DNA of 64,000 bases, taken from Cydia pomonella. Lineage: Eukaryota; Arthropoda; Insecta; Lepidoptera; Tortricidae. Within the stretch, counting starts at the first letter, position 1; every line of letters begins with the position of its first letter. Of the stretch, positions 10,934-20,120 are shown in pieces. Made by a program: the position numbers and the translations under genes. The DNA is taken from NCBI RefSeq assembly GCF_033807575.1, contig NW_026907806.1:310001-374000 (forward strand), in the 5' to 3' direction. The notes under the pieces are model-generated. The model ran no database searches. It was not told the DNA's origin and saw nothing but the letters and a program-made list of their open reading frames with translations.

Positions 10934-11192
10934 ACACACCACACAACAATCATACACACCACACAACATTAAAACGGTGAATAGGGACTTTACCTAACGA
11001 TATACAGTAAAGCCAGTTGGGAAACATATGTCATGCAAACAGATCATAAGGGTCATTGCCTAGGTAATAAGGGTGATGACATTTAGACTAAATTACAAAT
11101 ATCTCAGTTCTGCAATGGAATTCCGCTTGGTGTTCATTGAACGAAATGAAGTACATAGAAATACCTATCTAATGACCTAACTCGCATTTCTG
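10934..11192. other. No gene; short direct repeat
   Basis: Begins with a repeated ACACACCACACAACA (10936 and 10954). The rest is unassigned. Confidence 0.45.
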
Positions 11193-11405
11193 TTAGTCCA
11201 GGCTCCAAACAAAGTAGCCCATGGTCATTCCGTATTGGGCAATTATGTATAATGTGGTGTATCGTCTGCATTGCCTCTCAAAATTTTCCTTTAGTCTCAG
11301 TAGCTCGGTGGCGTGGGCAGGGACATGGGATGGTATTACAGATTCACGAGTATAATTCTCGCCCGAGATAGTAAGTTTTTTCCCATTTACTTTATTTCTA
11401 GGCAT
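11193..11405 (-). CDS. Candidate coding exon or gene remnant, 70 codons
   Basis: An open minus-strand frame in apparently single-copy sequence. The frame stays open about 13 nt upstream of the ATG, up to a TTTCTAG that could serve as an acceptor. The translation looks protein-like: a basic start (MPRNKVNGKK), a polar stretch with ELLRLKENFERQCRRYT, then a hydrophobic segment of about 20 residues (roughly residues 50-69, TTLYIIAQYGMTMGYFVWSL) before a TAA. A charged helix leading into a membrane segment is reminiscent of an insect chemoreceptor exon, but that is impression only. No convincing donor is seen before the stop. It may be a degenerate exon or a chance frame. Confidence 0.25.
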   Translation of the reverse strand: MPRNKVNGKKLTISGENYTRESVIPSHVPAHATELLRLKENFERQCRRYTTLYIIAQYGMTMGYFVWSLD

Positions 11406-11768
11406 AACAGACGCGTTTCTAGAAATTTCTGATCAATAAAAAATAATTCGCACACTGGTTCTCTCCTATTCGGTAAGCATTTGGAATACGAGGGTAGCTT
11501 AACGAGCGAAGTTGGCCAGGTGCCTTAATTACCAACCTTAGGGGAGCAACTTGATGTTTTATACCCATTCTTATACTCCAGGTAAGGGTAGTAAATAATA
11601 CAATGTGTTCGGTAAATATGTATTAATTACTCCTTGTAATGTAGGTAGTGGGCCAAAATGATGTTCGTTCTTTTATTTTTTTGTCCCCAAAATATGTGAC
11701 GGGTTGTAGCTTTTTGTATGGAGGCGAAATTAAGTTTTTAATAGCTATAAACACATGCAATAGCACCT
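11406..11768. other. No recognisable feature
   Basis: No repeat matched and no gene evidence other than the open frame noted just to the left. Confidence 0.45.
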
Positions 11769-12128
11769 TTTTAGGGTTCCGTACCCAAAGGGTAAAACGA
11801 AACCCTATTACTAAGACTCCACTGTCCGGCCGTCCGTCCATCCGTCCGTCCGTCCGTCCGTCCGTCCGTCCGTCTGTCCGTCTGTCCGTTTGTCCGTGTA
11901 TCCGTCTGTCCGTCTATCCGTCTATCCGTCTGTCCGTCTGTCCGTCCGTCCGTCCGTCTGTCACCAGGCTGTATCTCATGAACCGTGATAGCTAGACAGT
12001 TGACATTTGTGTATTTCTGTTGCTGGTATAACAATTATATGAAATAAATAAAATAAAATAAAACAACAAATACTAAAAAGTACGAAACCCTCGGTGGACA
12101 AGTCCGACTCGCACTTGTCCGGTTTTTT
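11769..12128 (-). mobile_element. Repeat D (GGGTTCCGTA / CCGGTTTTTT ends)
   Basis: Minus-strand copy of a dispersed repeat that begins AAAAAACCGGACAAGTGCGA and ends GGGTACGGAACCCTAAAAAG. It carries the (CCGT)n array. The plus-strand copies are at 24421 and 26258. The middle here is shortened. Confidence 0.85.
11820..11965. repeat. (CCGT)n / (TCCG)n microsatellite
   Basis: About 145 bp of CCGTCCGT with T/C variants, expanded inside repeat D. It creates long Arg/Pro/Ser or Thr/Asp/Gly open frames that are artefacts. Confidence 0.9.
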
Positions 12129-12296
12129 ATTTATTTGATAAAAGACATAAATAGAAGCGTGACAGAGTGGTCAGAAACAGCGAAAAGAATTTTGACCCAG
12201 TTACCGGTACAGGTAAATTTTCGTTCAACATGTAAGTTTATTTAATCTTTTATAGGTACTTAATCTACTCAGTGAGACTTGAACTCGCATCAGTGT
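12129..12296. other. No recognisable feature
   Basis: Short unassigned spacer. Confidence 0.4.
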
Positions 12297-12490
12297 CTAG
12301 GAGCCCGATTCAGATTCATCAAATTGTTAGGATTTTGATCTGATTTTGACACGACCTTGAAGATGTCTCGTGCTGTTTGGTGCTTGCAAAAATAAGTTGA
12401 AGTGCGTGACATATTTGCCGATCAATAAGACGATAGTTAAGGTCGTATCAAAACTAGTTCCTTACCAAATTTTTAAATTAGAATCCACTT
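12297..12490. mobile_element. MITE family K, copy 1
   Basis: Begins AGCCCGATTCAGATT. A long imperfect inverted repeat has GATTTTGACACGACCTTGAAG on the left and AAGGTCGTATCAAAACTAG on the right. Related copies at 19893 and 57600. Confidence 0.65.
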
Positions 12491-12726
12491 TCAGGTAAGT
12501 CAACATAGCACATGTTACAATACTGTATTCGGTTGATATTCATTAATTAATATTATTACCTTCAAGCGACATCGAACTGGGTAACAAATCAAACTATTTT
12601 ATATATATTTTTAATTTGTTTATTTATTTAAAGTAGTCTCACTACTACCTGATCTATTTCAGTGTATAATTCAAGCGACGATCTCGTCTACACTTATAGA
12701 ACCTTTTAAACTTTACTTTTTGGTTT
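12491..12726. other. No recognisable feature
   Basis: AT-rich spacer. Confidence 0.4.
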
Positions 12727-12981
12727 TGACGACCGGTTTGGCCTAGTGGGTAGTGACCCTGCCTACGAAGCTGATGTTCCCGGGTTCAAATTTTGGTAAG
12801 GGCATTTATTCGTGTGATGAGCATGGATATTTGTTCCTGAGTCATGGTGTTTTCAGTGTATTTAAGTATTTATAAATATTTATATATTATATATATCGTT
12901 GTCTAAGTACCCTCAACACAAGCCTTATTGAGCTTACTGTGGGACTTAGTCAATTTGTGTAATAATGTCCTATAATATATT
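12727..12981 (+). mobile_element. SINE-B copy
   Basis: tRNA-like head with box A TTTGGCCTAGTGGGTAG and box B CGGGTTCAAATTT (one box-B base changed), then GAGCATGGATATTTGTTCC, an AT-rich stretch, and the 3' end CTTATTGAGCTTACTGTGGG ... TTGTGTAATAATGTCC. Confidence 0.9.
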
Positions 12982-13229
12982 AAAAAAAACTGTATAGGGG
13001 TAAGAAAACAATAGTTGTCTAGAAAGGTGCAAAATAAGTCACTTTAGACATAACAAAATATGTAGAATCCTAAGACAATACCAGAAATATCCAGATGTTT
13101 TAGGACATTGTCGTGAAACAAAGGCGAAGGTAATTCACACCCTGAGTCGTGCCGTTGAGGGGTTCAGGTGGGCTTAGCGCGACACTGATAAATGGCAGGG
13201 TTAGCTATTTATTGCTATTGGTATTTCAC

Positions 13230-13370
13230 GACATATTAAATATATTAAAACCGGGTCACTCACGTATTTTAAGTCGAAAAACGCTTGACTTGTTTACCGA
13301 GGAGTGTCGTCCTGAGTATTTTTCGACTAGAAATACGTGAGTGACCCGTTTTTAATATATTTAATATGTC
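13230..13370. mobile_element. MITE family I, copy 2 (young hairpin)
   Basis: 141 bp with almost perfect arms of about 40 bp: GACATATTAAATATATTAAA at the left and its complement at the right, both continuing into GGGTCACTCACGTATTT. It is flanked by a 12-bp direct repeat GGTATTTCACGA (13220-13231, 13390-13401), though the right copy is 19 bp away from the element. Confidence 0.85.
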
Positions 13371-13660
13371 CATGTCTTAAGGATGTTATGGTATTTCACG
13401 AGTGTTGACAAAAAGAATGCCTACACGAACATTTGTCAAATATAAAATATAACAAACCATCAACAATCGTTACCTCATACCTACCTTTTCTAGAAGCGCT
13501 TTGTCGTTTTTCGAATCCTCATAACTTGGGGTTCGGACTATACCAGATACACAAAATTATTAGGATGTGGTATCAATAGTAAACTTATTAATTGAACATA
13601 AAAAGTTTCAATTACATACCTTTATACTTAAATTTATTACTTTTATTGCTATCTAAAAAA
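13371..13660. other. No recognisable feature
   Basis: Unassigned AT-rich sequence. Confidence 0.4.
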
Positions 13661-13965
13661 CACCGATTTCGTCACTGACTCGCTTACTCACTGATGATAA
13701 GGAAAACTCTTAGGGTACTTCCTGAAGTCCTAGAAAGCTGAAATTTGGTATATAGCATAGTATAAGTACAAAAAAAATTCTAAAACATAGAACTTTTACT
13801 CCCTAACATCTTAAACTAGGGGAAGAAAGCTTATATGAGACTTCCTCAAATTTTGTTTCTAGAGGTCTGAAAATTCCTTGTGATAAATAATAAAAGACGT
13901 ATTTCAGGATTGTCAGTAAATCACCCCCCACCCTTTAAATTTGGGGATACAAGATTCTCATAAGC
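13661..13965 (+). repeat. Dispersed repeat fragment (GTCACTGACTCGCTTACTCA)
   Basis: Contains GTCACTGACTCGCTTACTCA and AGTCCTAGAAAGCTGAAATT, phrases that also occur in diverged form in the repeat at 33730 (CTAGAAAGCTGCAATT). Probably a decayed non-autonomous element. Confidence 0.4.
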
Positions 13966-13977
13966 AACTTACAAAAA

Positions 13978-14172
13978 GAAGTGAAATCCCACCAAAAACA
14001 TTTTCATGTCAGATGTTGCCAAGAAAAAACCATAACCCCTGTCAAAAAGTTATCAGATCACCTGCAAAGCCAAGCTTCTAACTATACGAGCTCAAACTTC
14101 ACAAACTCTACACACCTACAGCACACCTTACCCAAAATATGCGGCTTGGCCGTTTCGTTACATGAACTATCA
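13978..14172 (+). repeat. Dispersed repeat fragment M
   Basis: The stretch with CCACCAAAAACATTTTCATG and GTTATCAGATCACCTGC resembles a lepidopteran interspersed repeat that I know only by phrase. The 64-codon frame is rich in Ser/Asn/His, has no domain, and is not called. Confidence 0.35.
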
Positions 14173-14735
14173 TAGAAACCTATAACAAAAAAGGAATAAA
14201 TAGTGAATACAATTTTCACCTGTCGCCCATATGACGGTAGCTTTGTGATGTTTTAACTAAAAGGTACCAAATCGTCAGTAGTCGATAAGGCTGATTTCAA
14301 ATTGAAGTTTTATGGAAATAGCGACTTATTGACAGCCGACATAGATGCCTCGTTGGTTAAAAGTACCGTACTTATAATAATTGGTATATAAAGGATAAAA
14401 TGTTTGACATGTATTAACCCGGTTTCGACTAAACATCATATTCATCCCTCATTCTGACAGGTTGAGTGTTGCGGGCCGAGCTCCATTAACATTAATCATA
14501 GATCAATTTATCGAGGCAGGTAAGCCTTTAATTAAGATTAAGCTTTTAACAGCGTATAGTTAATAAAAGCAGTGTGTATAGTTAATGTATGTGTGATTGA
14601 AATATTAGATTATAATCTATTGACATAGTTTATACATGAAGAAAGAATTAATTTTGGATTATTAGCATAAAATACTAAAATTAAAATGGACAGTAACAAC
14701 AACGGATTTTGGGGTAAATAAAACCAACACAATAT
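14173..14735. other. No recognisable feature
   Basis: AT-rich, unassigned. Confidence 0.45.
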
Positions 14736-14893
14736 CTGTTGTCTGGAAGAGATCGAAATAAATGTTTTCATTTCATTTCATTATAATGATAAGACCACCT
14801 GTTGTTGGTTCTATTTTCCTTTAAAATTTATTCGTAGTTTTACATGTATGTAAAATGTATAATTGTTGGTGCAATAAAGAATATTTAAATTAT
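14736..14893 (+). mobile_element. LINE 3'-UTR fragment (TGTCTGGAAGAGATCG type)
   Basis: Carries TGTCTGGAAGAGATCG, then GATAAGACCACCTGTTGTTG, and ends GGTGCAATAAAGAATATTTAAA. This is the 3' end of a common RTE-like LINE. A short AAATAAATGTTTTCATTTCA stretch sits where a few bases would be expected, so a small insertion or rearrangement has happened. Confidence 0.6.
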
Positions 14894-15111
14894 ATTGATT
14901 ACAATTATATTAGATAAATTATCACAAAATAAAAATGGAACTATTTATTACCTTTTTTTGCATATTTTTGTACTAACTTCATTAGTTATTGAACCCAAAA
15001 ATCTCATATACAATTAATTATTAATAGGTGCTAATATTAAGTCCATTGGATTACTCTTGCTTCAAAATTCCTAGACCGTAGTTAAATAATCAACGTACTA
15101 TCTACTTTTAT
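14894..15111. other. No recognisable feature
   Basis: AT-rich spacer. Confidence 0.4.
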
Positions 15112-15850
15112 CTGGTGGCGGACCGTAATATCCGCCAGATCATGAAATTCCTAGGCATATCGTTAAACGTGAAAATCATTGTCTCGTTCCCTGAGTCGAC
15201 GGAGCCCCGCGGGCTCCTATTCCTGGACAGTTTGGCCTTCGGACATCTGAAGCAACCTAACGAACCTATCCTACCTATACACCGTGGGCTGGTAAAACCC
15301 GATAGATTTTAACCACGCATTCCTGAGGTCATGAGGAGCAAAAAAATTTTTATAAGTGTTGGGAAAATTTGTCAAAAATTTTTTTATATCAGACAAAAAA
15401 ATTTTTTTTTTTGCTTTTTCTTCATACGACACGTTATTTCTTCTTACATCTTGGCGAAAAGAAAACTAATTAGTTACAACGAATACCTAAAGTTTTTTTT
15501 ATATACACAAAAAATTGCGAGTTTCTTATAAAACTTTTATGTCTGCCAACAGGTATATCTAAACCAAGTCACATAGTGGCAGCGTCGCAGCCAAAAATGC
15601 ATTTTTCACTAAGTTATTACAGAAACAATTTTTACAAAAATTGTCATTATCTCTAAAACAAGACCGATTTCAGGAAATTTTGTATCACATTTTAGTCTCT
15701 AAATGCGGTCAAGAATACACCTTTAAAATCTGTCGGGTTTTATCAGCCCACGGTGTATATTAGTTGAATGTGATTATCGTCAAAACATTACCCAGAAACT
15801 TTACGATTGGGCGAATATTACAAAAGATCGCCGAACGTCTGAAAATATAA
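15112..15850 (+). repeat. Dispersed repeat E, split by a MITE
   Basis: The left part (15112-15277) has GTCTCGTTCCCTGAGTCGAC and GAAGCAACCTAACGAACC; the right part (15758-15850) has ATTATCGTCAAAACATTACC. In the uninterrupted copy at 2430-2690 (minus) these parts are adjacent, so the 480 bp between them are an insertion. Confidence 0.75.
15278..15757. mobile_element. 480-bp MITE nested in repeat E
   Basis: Terminal inverted repeats TACACCGTGGGCTGGTAAAA (left) and TTTTATCAGCCCACGGTGTA (right) extend about 33 bp with few mismatches. TA dinucleotides flank both sides (15276-15277 and 15758-15759), compatible with a Tc1/mariner-type TA target. No transposase frame; the interior is A/T-run rich. 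Confidence 0.8.
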
Positions 15851-16205
15851 AACATACCATTTATTAATAACGCTTAGCCTAAAGTATAAGTTAATATACT
15901 GTATACTAATATTTATCTTACATTAATTACGTACATACTTAACAAAGACATAGGCAGGGACTTCCAATTCGAGTCAAGTATCTCTCAGCAGCCTTAAAGT
16001 ACCAACTGTCAGAAACATGCCCCCAACCAATTATAGACCTAACCCTCTTCATAATAAGCTATATTTCGGTATGAAATTATGCGTAACCAATTATGTAATA
16101 CTTCGGTGACAGTAACCAGGCGCGAAAGTCTTGTATATTTTCGAGATCGTCCTGTTTGGCAACATTAAGCTACTTTTACACGTGTTCAGTGTTTGTCATA
16201 AATAA
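15851..16205. other. No recognisable feature
   Basis: Unassigned. Confidence 0.4.
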
Positions 16206-16388
16206 ATAATAATAGTACATTACGATACAAGTGCGAAAAGTAGGAAATTCGAAACGAGTTGTGAATTACCTATTCGCACGTGTATCGTACAACGGTTTAC
16301 AGTACATATGGCAATGTTTGACATAGTAACATAATATGCTAATTTTCGCACTAGTGCGGTAAAGTAGCACCATATGTACTGTAAATAA
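16206..16388 (-). mobile_element. MITE family H, copy 2
   Basis: Minus-strand copy: TTACAGTACATATGGTGCTA at its 5' end (16388-16369), CGATACACGTGCGAATAGG inside, and GCACTTGTATCGTAATGTAC at the other end. Confidence 0.75.
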
Positions 16389-16397
16389 ATATTATAG

Positions 16398-16545
16398 CAC
16401 ATTATTACACAAATTGACTTAGTCGCACAGTAAGCTCATTAAAGCTTGTGTTGTCGGTACTTAGACAACGATATATTATTATATAATATATAAATACTTA
16501 AATACATAAAAAACACCCAAGACTCAGGAACAAATATCAGTGCCC
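16398..16545 (-). mobile_element. SINE-B 3' part, head missing
   Basis: Contains ATTACACAAATTGACTTAGT through CAAGACTCAGGAACAAATAT but lacks the tRNA-like head, as in 5'-truncated retroposition. Confidence 0.8.
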
Positions 16546-17159
16546 CAGATTTAAATTTCCTAAAATTATGCATAATGTTCAATACAGGTATCGAAAAGAG
16601 CAATTGTAATTTTACTATAACGTAAAATAAAATTTAGAAAATAAACGTGAAATTTACTGATAATTCCTTGTAACTTTGTATTTTTTTATTTGTATTTTAG
16701 GGGACCAATCTCAAAGTAAAAAAAATGCCAATAGTGTGTTTTAATGATGATAATAATGGTACAGTTTATAGGTGTTTTAAATTAAAAGTGTTAAGAGCTG
16801 CAAGTGCTTAGTACTAAGCATCTTCACAAAACTATTGTAAACCCGGCATTACTGACATAAGACATTTTGGATTTAGCACGAGTATTTCTGGTTAGTGTTA
16901 TTTTCCATTATCATTATCTGAATTGGATAATGTTCGCGAATTTGCGAAAATGGCAGCAAAACAGGCCAAGTTCAGAATTTATCGTTTTGAAACAATGCAG
17001 GCCTGTTTTATATTGGCGTCTCTTTATTATTACATTGTAAATAGAAATTATCATTTGTGATTTGTTTACTGAGACGGGCATTCATTTTTGATCGCAAAAA
17101 TACGAATACAATTTTGAAATATGTAGTATTGAATGACTAAATAAGCATATTATTTACTT
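16546..17159. other. No gene called
   Basis: A 28-codon ATG frame at 16724 follows a TTTTAG, but with no donor or family match I treat it as chance. Confidence 0.4.
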
Positions 17160-17387
17160 GGTACAGTCAGCATCAATAGTAACGGATGAAACAACGCGCC
17201 AAAAGTATCTGACATTACGGATAACTTTTCCAAATATAGATAAATTTCTAAAATTCACATTCAAAAGTATATCTTGTACAGCTTTAGTTGTTTTATATTA
17301 AAGACATCACTTTTTGTTAAGCTGTTACAGAATGGTAGTTACTTATGAAACGTTATTTGATCCGTTACTTCTGATGCTGACTGCACC
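17160..17387. mobile_element. MITE with GGTACAGTCAGCATCA termini
   Basis: 228 bp. The left end GGTACAGTCAGCATCAATAG is mirrored by a right end whose complement reads GGTGCAGTCAGCATCAGAAG; both continue GTAACGGAT. No coding capacity. Confidence 0.8.
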
Positions 17388-17867
17388 AAATCTTATCAAA
17401 GCGACTGCATTCACATATTTTATATAAGTGAAACTATAGTCATTATACTTTGGTTTTCTTACGATGTTTTTCTTTATTGAAAAGGTTTTAACAAATTTAA
17501 AGGTCTAAGAAATTCATTAGGAGGCATCCAAATGAAAATATATCTTTCTTGACTAAAATCTGACACAAAATTTCAAATAGTAACAAAAATAACAACGGGG
17601 AAGAGGAGATGAGGGTCAAGGCAAATCTCACGACTACTTAGCGGAGCGGGGGTCAAAACATCCTCAAAACTCAAAATTCATGAACGCCCATTTAGTACGA
17701 GTCGGGGTCTGAAATTGTGACCTTTGGATTTAAAGTCGTACGACTTATATCACTCCTTCAACTTGCTATTAGATGTGCAGAATAAATAAAATTGTATGTT
17801 TACTGTATGCATCTAAACGTAAAGAAATTACTCAAACCCGTTAACGTTTAGGTCATAACGAGCAACT
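17388..17867. other. No recognisable feature
   Basis: Unassigned; no frame or repeat that I can support. Confidence 0.4.
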
Positions 17868-17985
17868 TTTACTATAGAACTAACCCCGAAATCACGAAAA
17901 AAAAAATCGACTCTTCCATAGATAATTCCAACATAAGACCAGCAAAATGTATGAAACAGGCAAAATTTCTTTGAGTGAGTGAGTG
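17868..17985 (+). repeat. MITE family O, decayed left end
   Basis: TATAGAACTAACCCCGAAATCACGAAAAA matches the 471 element's terminus in pieces of less than 20 bases. It then fades out into GTGAGTGAGTGAGT. Confidence 0.55.
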
Positions 17986-18335
17986 AGTCATTACTAACTT
18001 TAAAAAAACTTATTTTACGGTTTAACTCACGTATTTTTTACGTATATGTCACGTGACTAACATACTTGAGCCAAGCCATACTTAGCTTAGTTATTATTTT
18101 TCATCATTATTTGTTAAAGTTAACATTAAGGAATGAAAATATAAAACACCCGCAGCGCACTCATACTCTAGTTTACGAGCGCGACACCAGGTGGCGCTGT
18201 TAAGTGTCCGTTAACGCACCGGTAATATATTATTGCCGGCCGTAAAGGGATAAATAAGCAAAATATAGACTAGGTCTTAAGTGTTTTTTGATAGGTAGGC
18301 ACTTACATATCGTCTTGTTCACTGGACACGAAAAT
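17986..18335. other. No gene; small CpG patch
   Basis: 18140-18240 is locally GC-rich (GAGCGCGACACCAGGTGGCG). Unassigned. Confidence 0.4.
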
Positions 18336-18418
18336 TGTTATACAAAGAAAATATAGCGAGTAGAAGTAATGGATGCAAAACTTTTACTCGCTCTAATTTC
18401 GTTGTATTACAATTTATA
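18336..18418. repeat. Short hairpin element
   Basis: Arms AAATTGTTATACAAAGAAA with TAGCGAGTA on the left; TACTCGCTCTAATTTCGTTG with TATTACAATTT on the right. About 80 bp in all, probably a tiny MITE. Confidence 0.7.
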
Positions 18419-18879
18419 GCATCGAAACCGGACATAGATTTGTTACTTAAATGTTCATCGTGTCATATTACAACTCATCCGATCACACTATAATTTAAAC
18501 CGAAAGTTTCTTTTACCCTCCATATAATTATACACACACATGACATTAATCCTTTTTTTTATATGTACATTTTTTACCCTATTACATTTAACATTAGAGT
18601 TCAAGTGACATGTAGATAGTGGTATTGTTTTGTGGATTTAAAAACGTATCTTAAGTGTGGCTTATGATTTCTTTTTATTATTTTTGTTATTCTGTTAACA
18701 TTTTCCATTCAAAAATGAAATCTGTTTTATTTTTCGTATGTTAGTATACTGCATTGTACTTCTAATTCATTTATTTCTGTGTTCTCAATAAATTATAAAA
18801 AAAAATACTCTCATGTTTTTTTTTCATGTGATTTCAGAATGTCGTTTCAAAATATGAGCGTTAATATATAAATAATAAC
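18419..18879. other. AT-rich, possible LINE tail
   Basis: The end around 18770-18800 (CTGTGTTCTCAATAAATTAT then A-run) looks like a polyadenylated retroelement tail. The rest is unassigned. Confidence 0.35.
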
Positions 18880-19003
18880 ATAGAAAACATCCATAACTAA
18901 AGGACAAATAATTATGATAAACACACAAATAAATGCTTATACCATAATTCGAAGCCGGGACCTCCTACTTCGTAGGAAGGATCACTACCGACTAGGCTAG
19001 ATA
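18880..19003 (-). mobile_element. SINE-B 5' part, decayed
   Basis: Complement of the head (AATTCGAAGCCGGGACC around 18947, GATCACTACCGACTAGGCTAG at 18980-19000) plus part of the body. Confidence 0.65.
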
Positions 19004-19744
19004 TATACTTATTATTGGAAAGTATTATCAAGTACGAGTATATACGGATTTCTGATCAAATCTCAAAGGTCACCCTGTATGTACTGATTGAAATTGAAGG
19101 CGCCTTACGCTACTTCCCAACTAAGAAAGATATATGTTTCCTTGAAATCCGTAGGGACTGCGCCAGTAACATCAAGACATGCAATCTTAAGGGCGACTAG
19201 TTGTCAACCTTGTTGCCTTGAGTTAAAGTCTATTGTTGGCCAGTTATGATCTGCTGTTAGCTGAAAAGTACCACGTCAGTTTAAATTTAGTTTCCACGAA
19301 ATTTAAAGTTTAGAGTTGGATTGATAGAAAAAAATCACAAAGTCTTTTAATTTATTTTCAGTTGTATATGATAAATCTGCATACTTTAGTATAAAATAGC
19401 AAGTGATATAGCATAATTTTAAACAGAAATAATTTTTTTTCGACTTATGATGGTTTATATTTACAACTTTTGCATAATTTCACGTAATCAGACGGTTGAA
19501 AGAAGGATAGTTTGAAATGTGAACCGGGCATGGATTATTTTAACGCAAAACATTTTTCAAATAAGTAGTTATTTTTACACTTGAATCTACCTTTTCTGAT
19601 ACTGTTATTTAACATTATCAAAACCTTTATGAATCACATATTTTGAAACTTTTTATGTACAATGTGACATTTGGAATGACTTGCCTCCTGAGGTATTTCC
19701 TTTGCGCTACGACATGGGATTCTTCAAGAAGTGGATATTTAGGG
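19004..19744. other. No gene called
   Basis: An open frame at 19015-19200 has no domain. The rest is AT-rich. Confidence 0.4.
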
Positions 19745-19747
19745 TTC

Positions 19748-19880
19748 TCAAGGGTCGGCAACGCTTAAGTGGCCTCCTATGAAACATCATAGGAGCAACA
19801 GCTTATGTCCATGGGCGACGATGACCGCTTCCCATCAGGCGGCTCGTCTGCTTGTTTGCTGACTAAACTATAACATAAAA
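19748..19880 (+). mobile_element. Retroelement C, divergent subfamily
   Basis: GGGTCGGCAACGCTTAAGTG at the start, GCTTCCCATCAGGCGGCTCG and an A-tail at the end. It keeps the layout of family C, but the middle differs (CTCCTATGAAACATCATAGG, itself a hairpin). Confidence 0.65.
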
Positions 19881-19892
19881 AAAATAACCCTC

Positions 19893-20120
19893 GAGCCCGA
19901 TTCAGATTGAACAGTTTATTATTTTGAATGGGTTTTGATATGACCTTCAAAATCGCTCACGCTGAGTGGTGCATGCTAAATAAAATGAAAGTCGTGCGTG
20001 AGATGCGCGCCAATCACCAATACAATCGTCAAGGTCACATCAAAACCGGTTCAGCTTTTATGAATCTCTTAATTTGTTATAAATCTAGAGTGAAATTTGT
20101 AAAATTATTGATAAACGATC
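19893..20120. mobile_element. MITE family K, copy 2
   Basis: GAGCCCGATTCAGATTGAAC at the start; the imperfect arms are GGTTTTGATATGACCTTCAA and CAAGGTCACATCAAAACCGG. The 76-codon frame across it is incidental. Confidence 0.7.

Noticed and set aside
11771..12034. Long Thr/Asp/Gly and Arg/Pro/Ser open frames
   Set aside because: They are translations of the (CCGT)n microsatellite inside repeat D.
16724..16810. 28-codon frame after TTTTAG, possible small exon
   Set aside because: No donor in the right place, no family, weak composition; expected by chance in this length of sequence.
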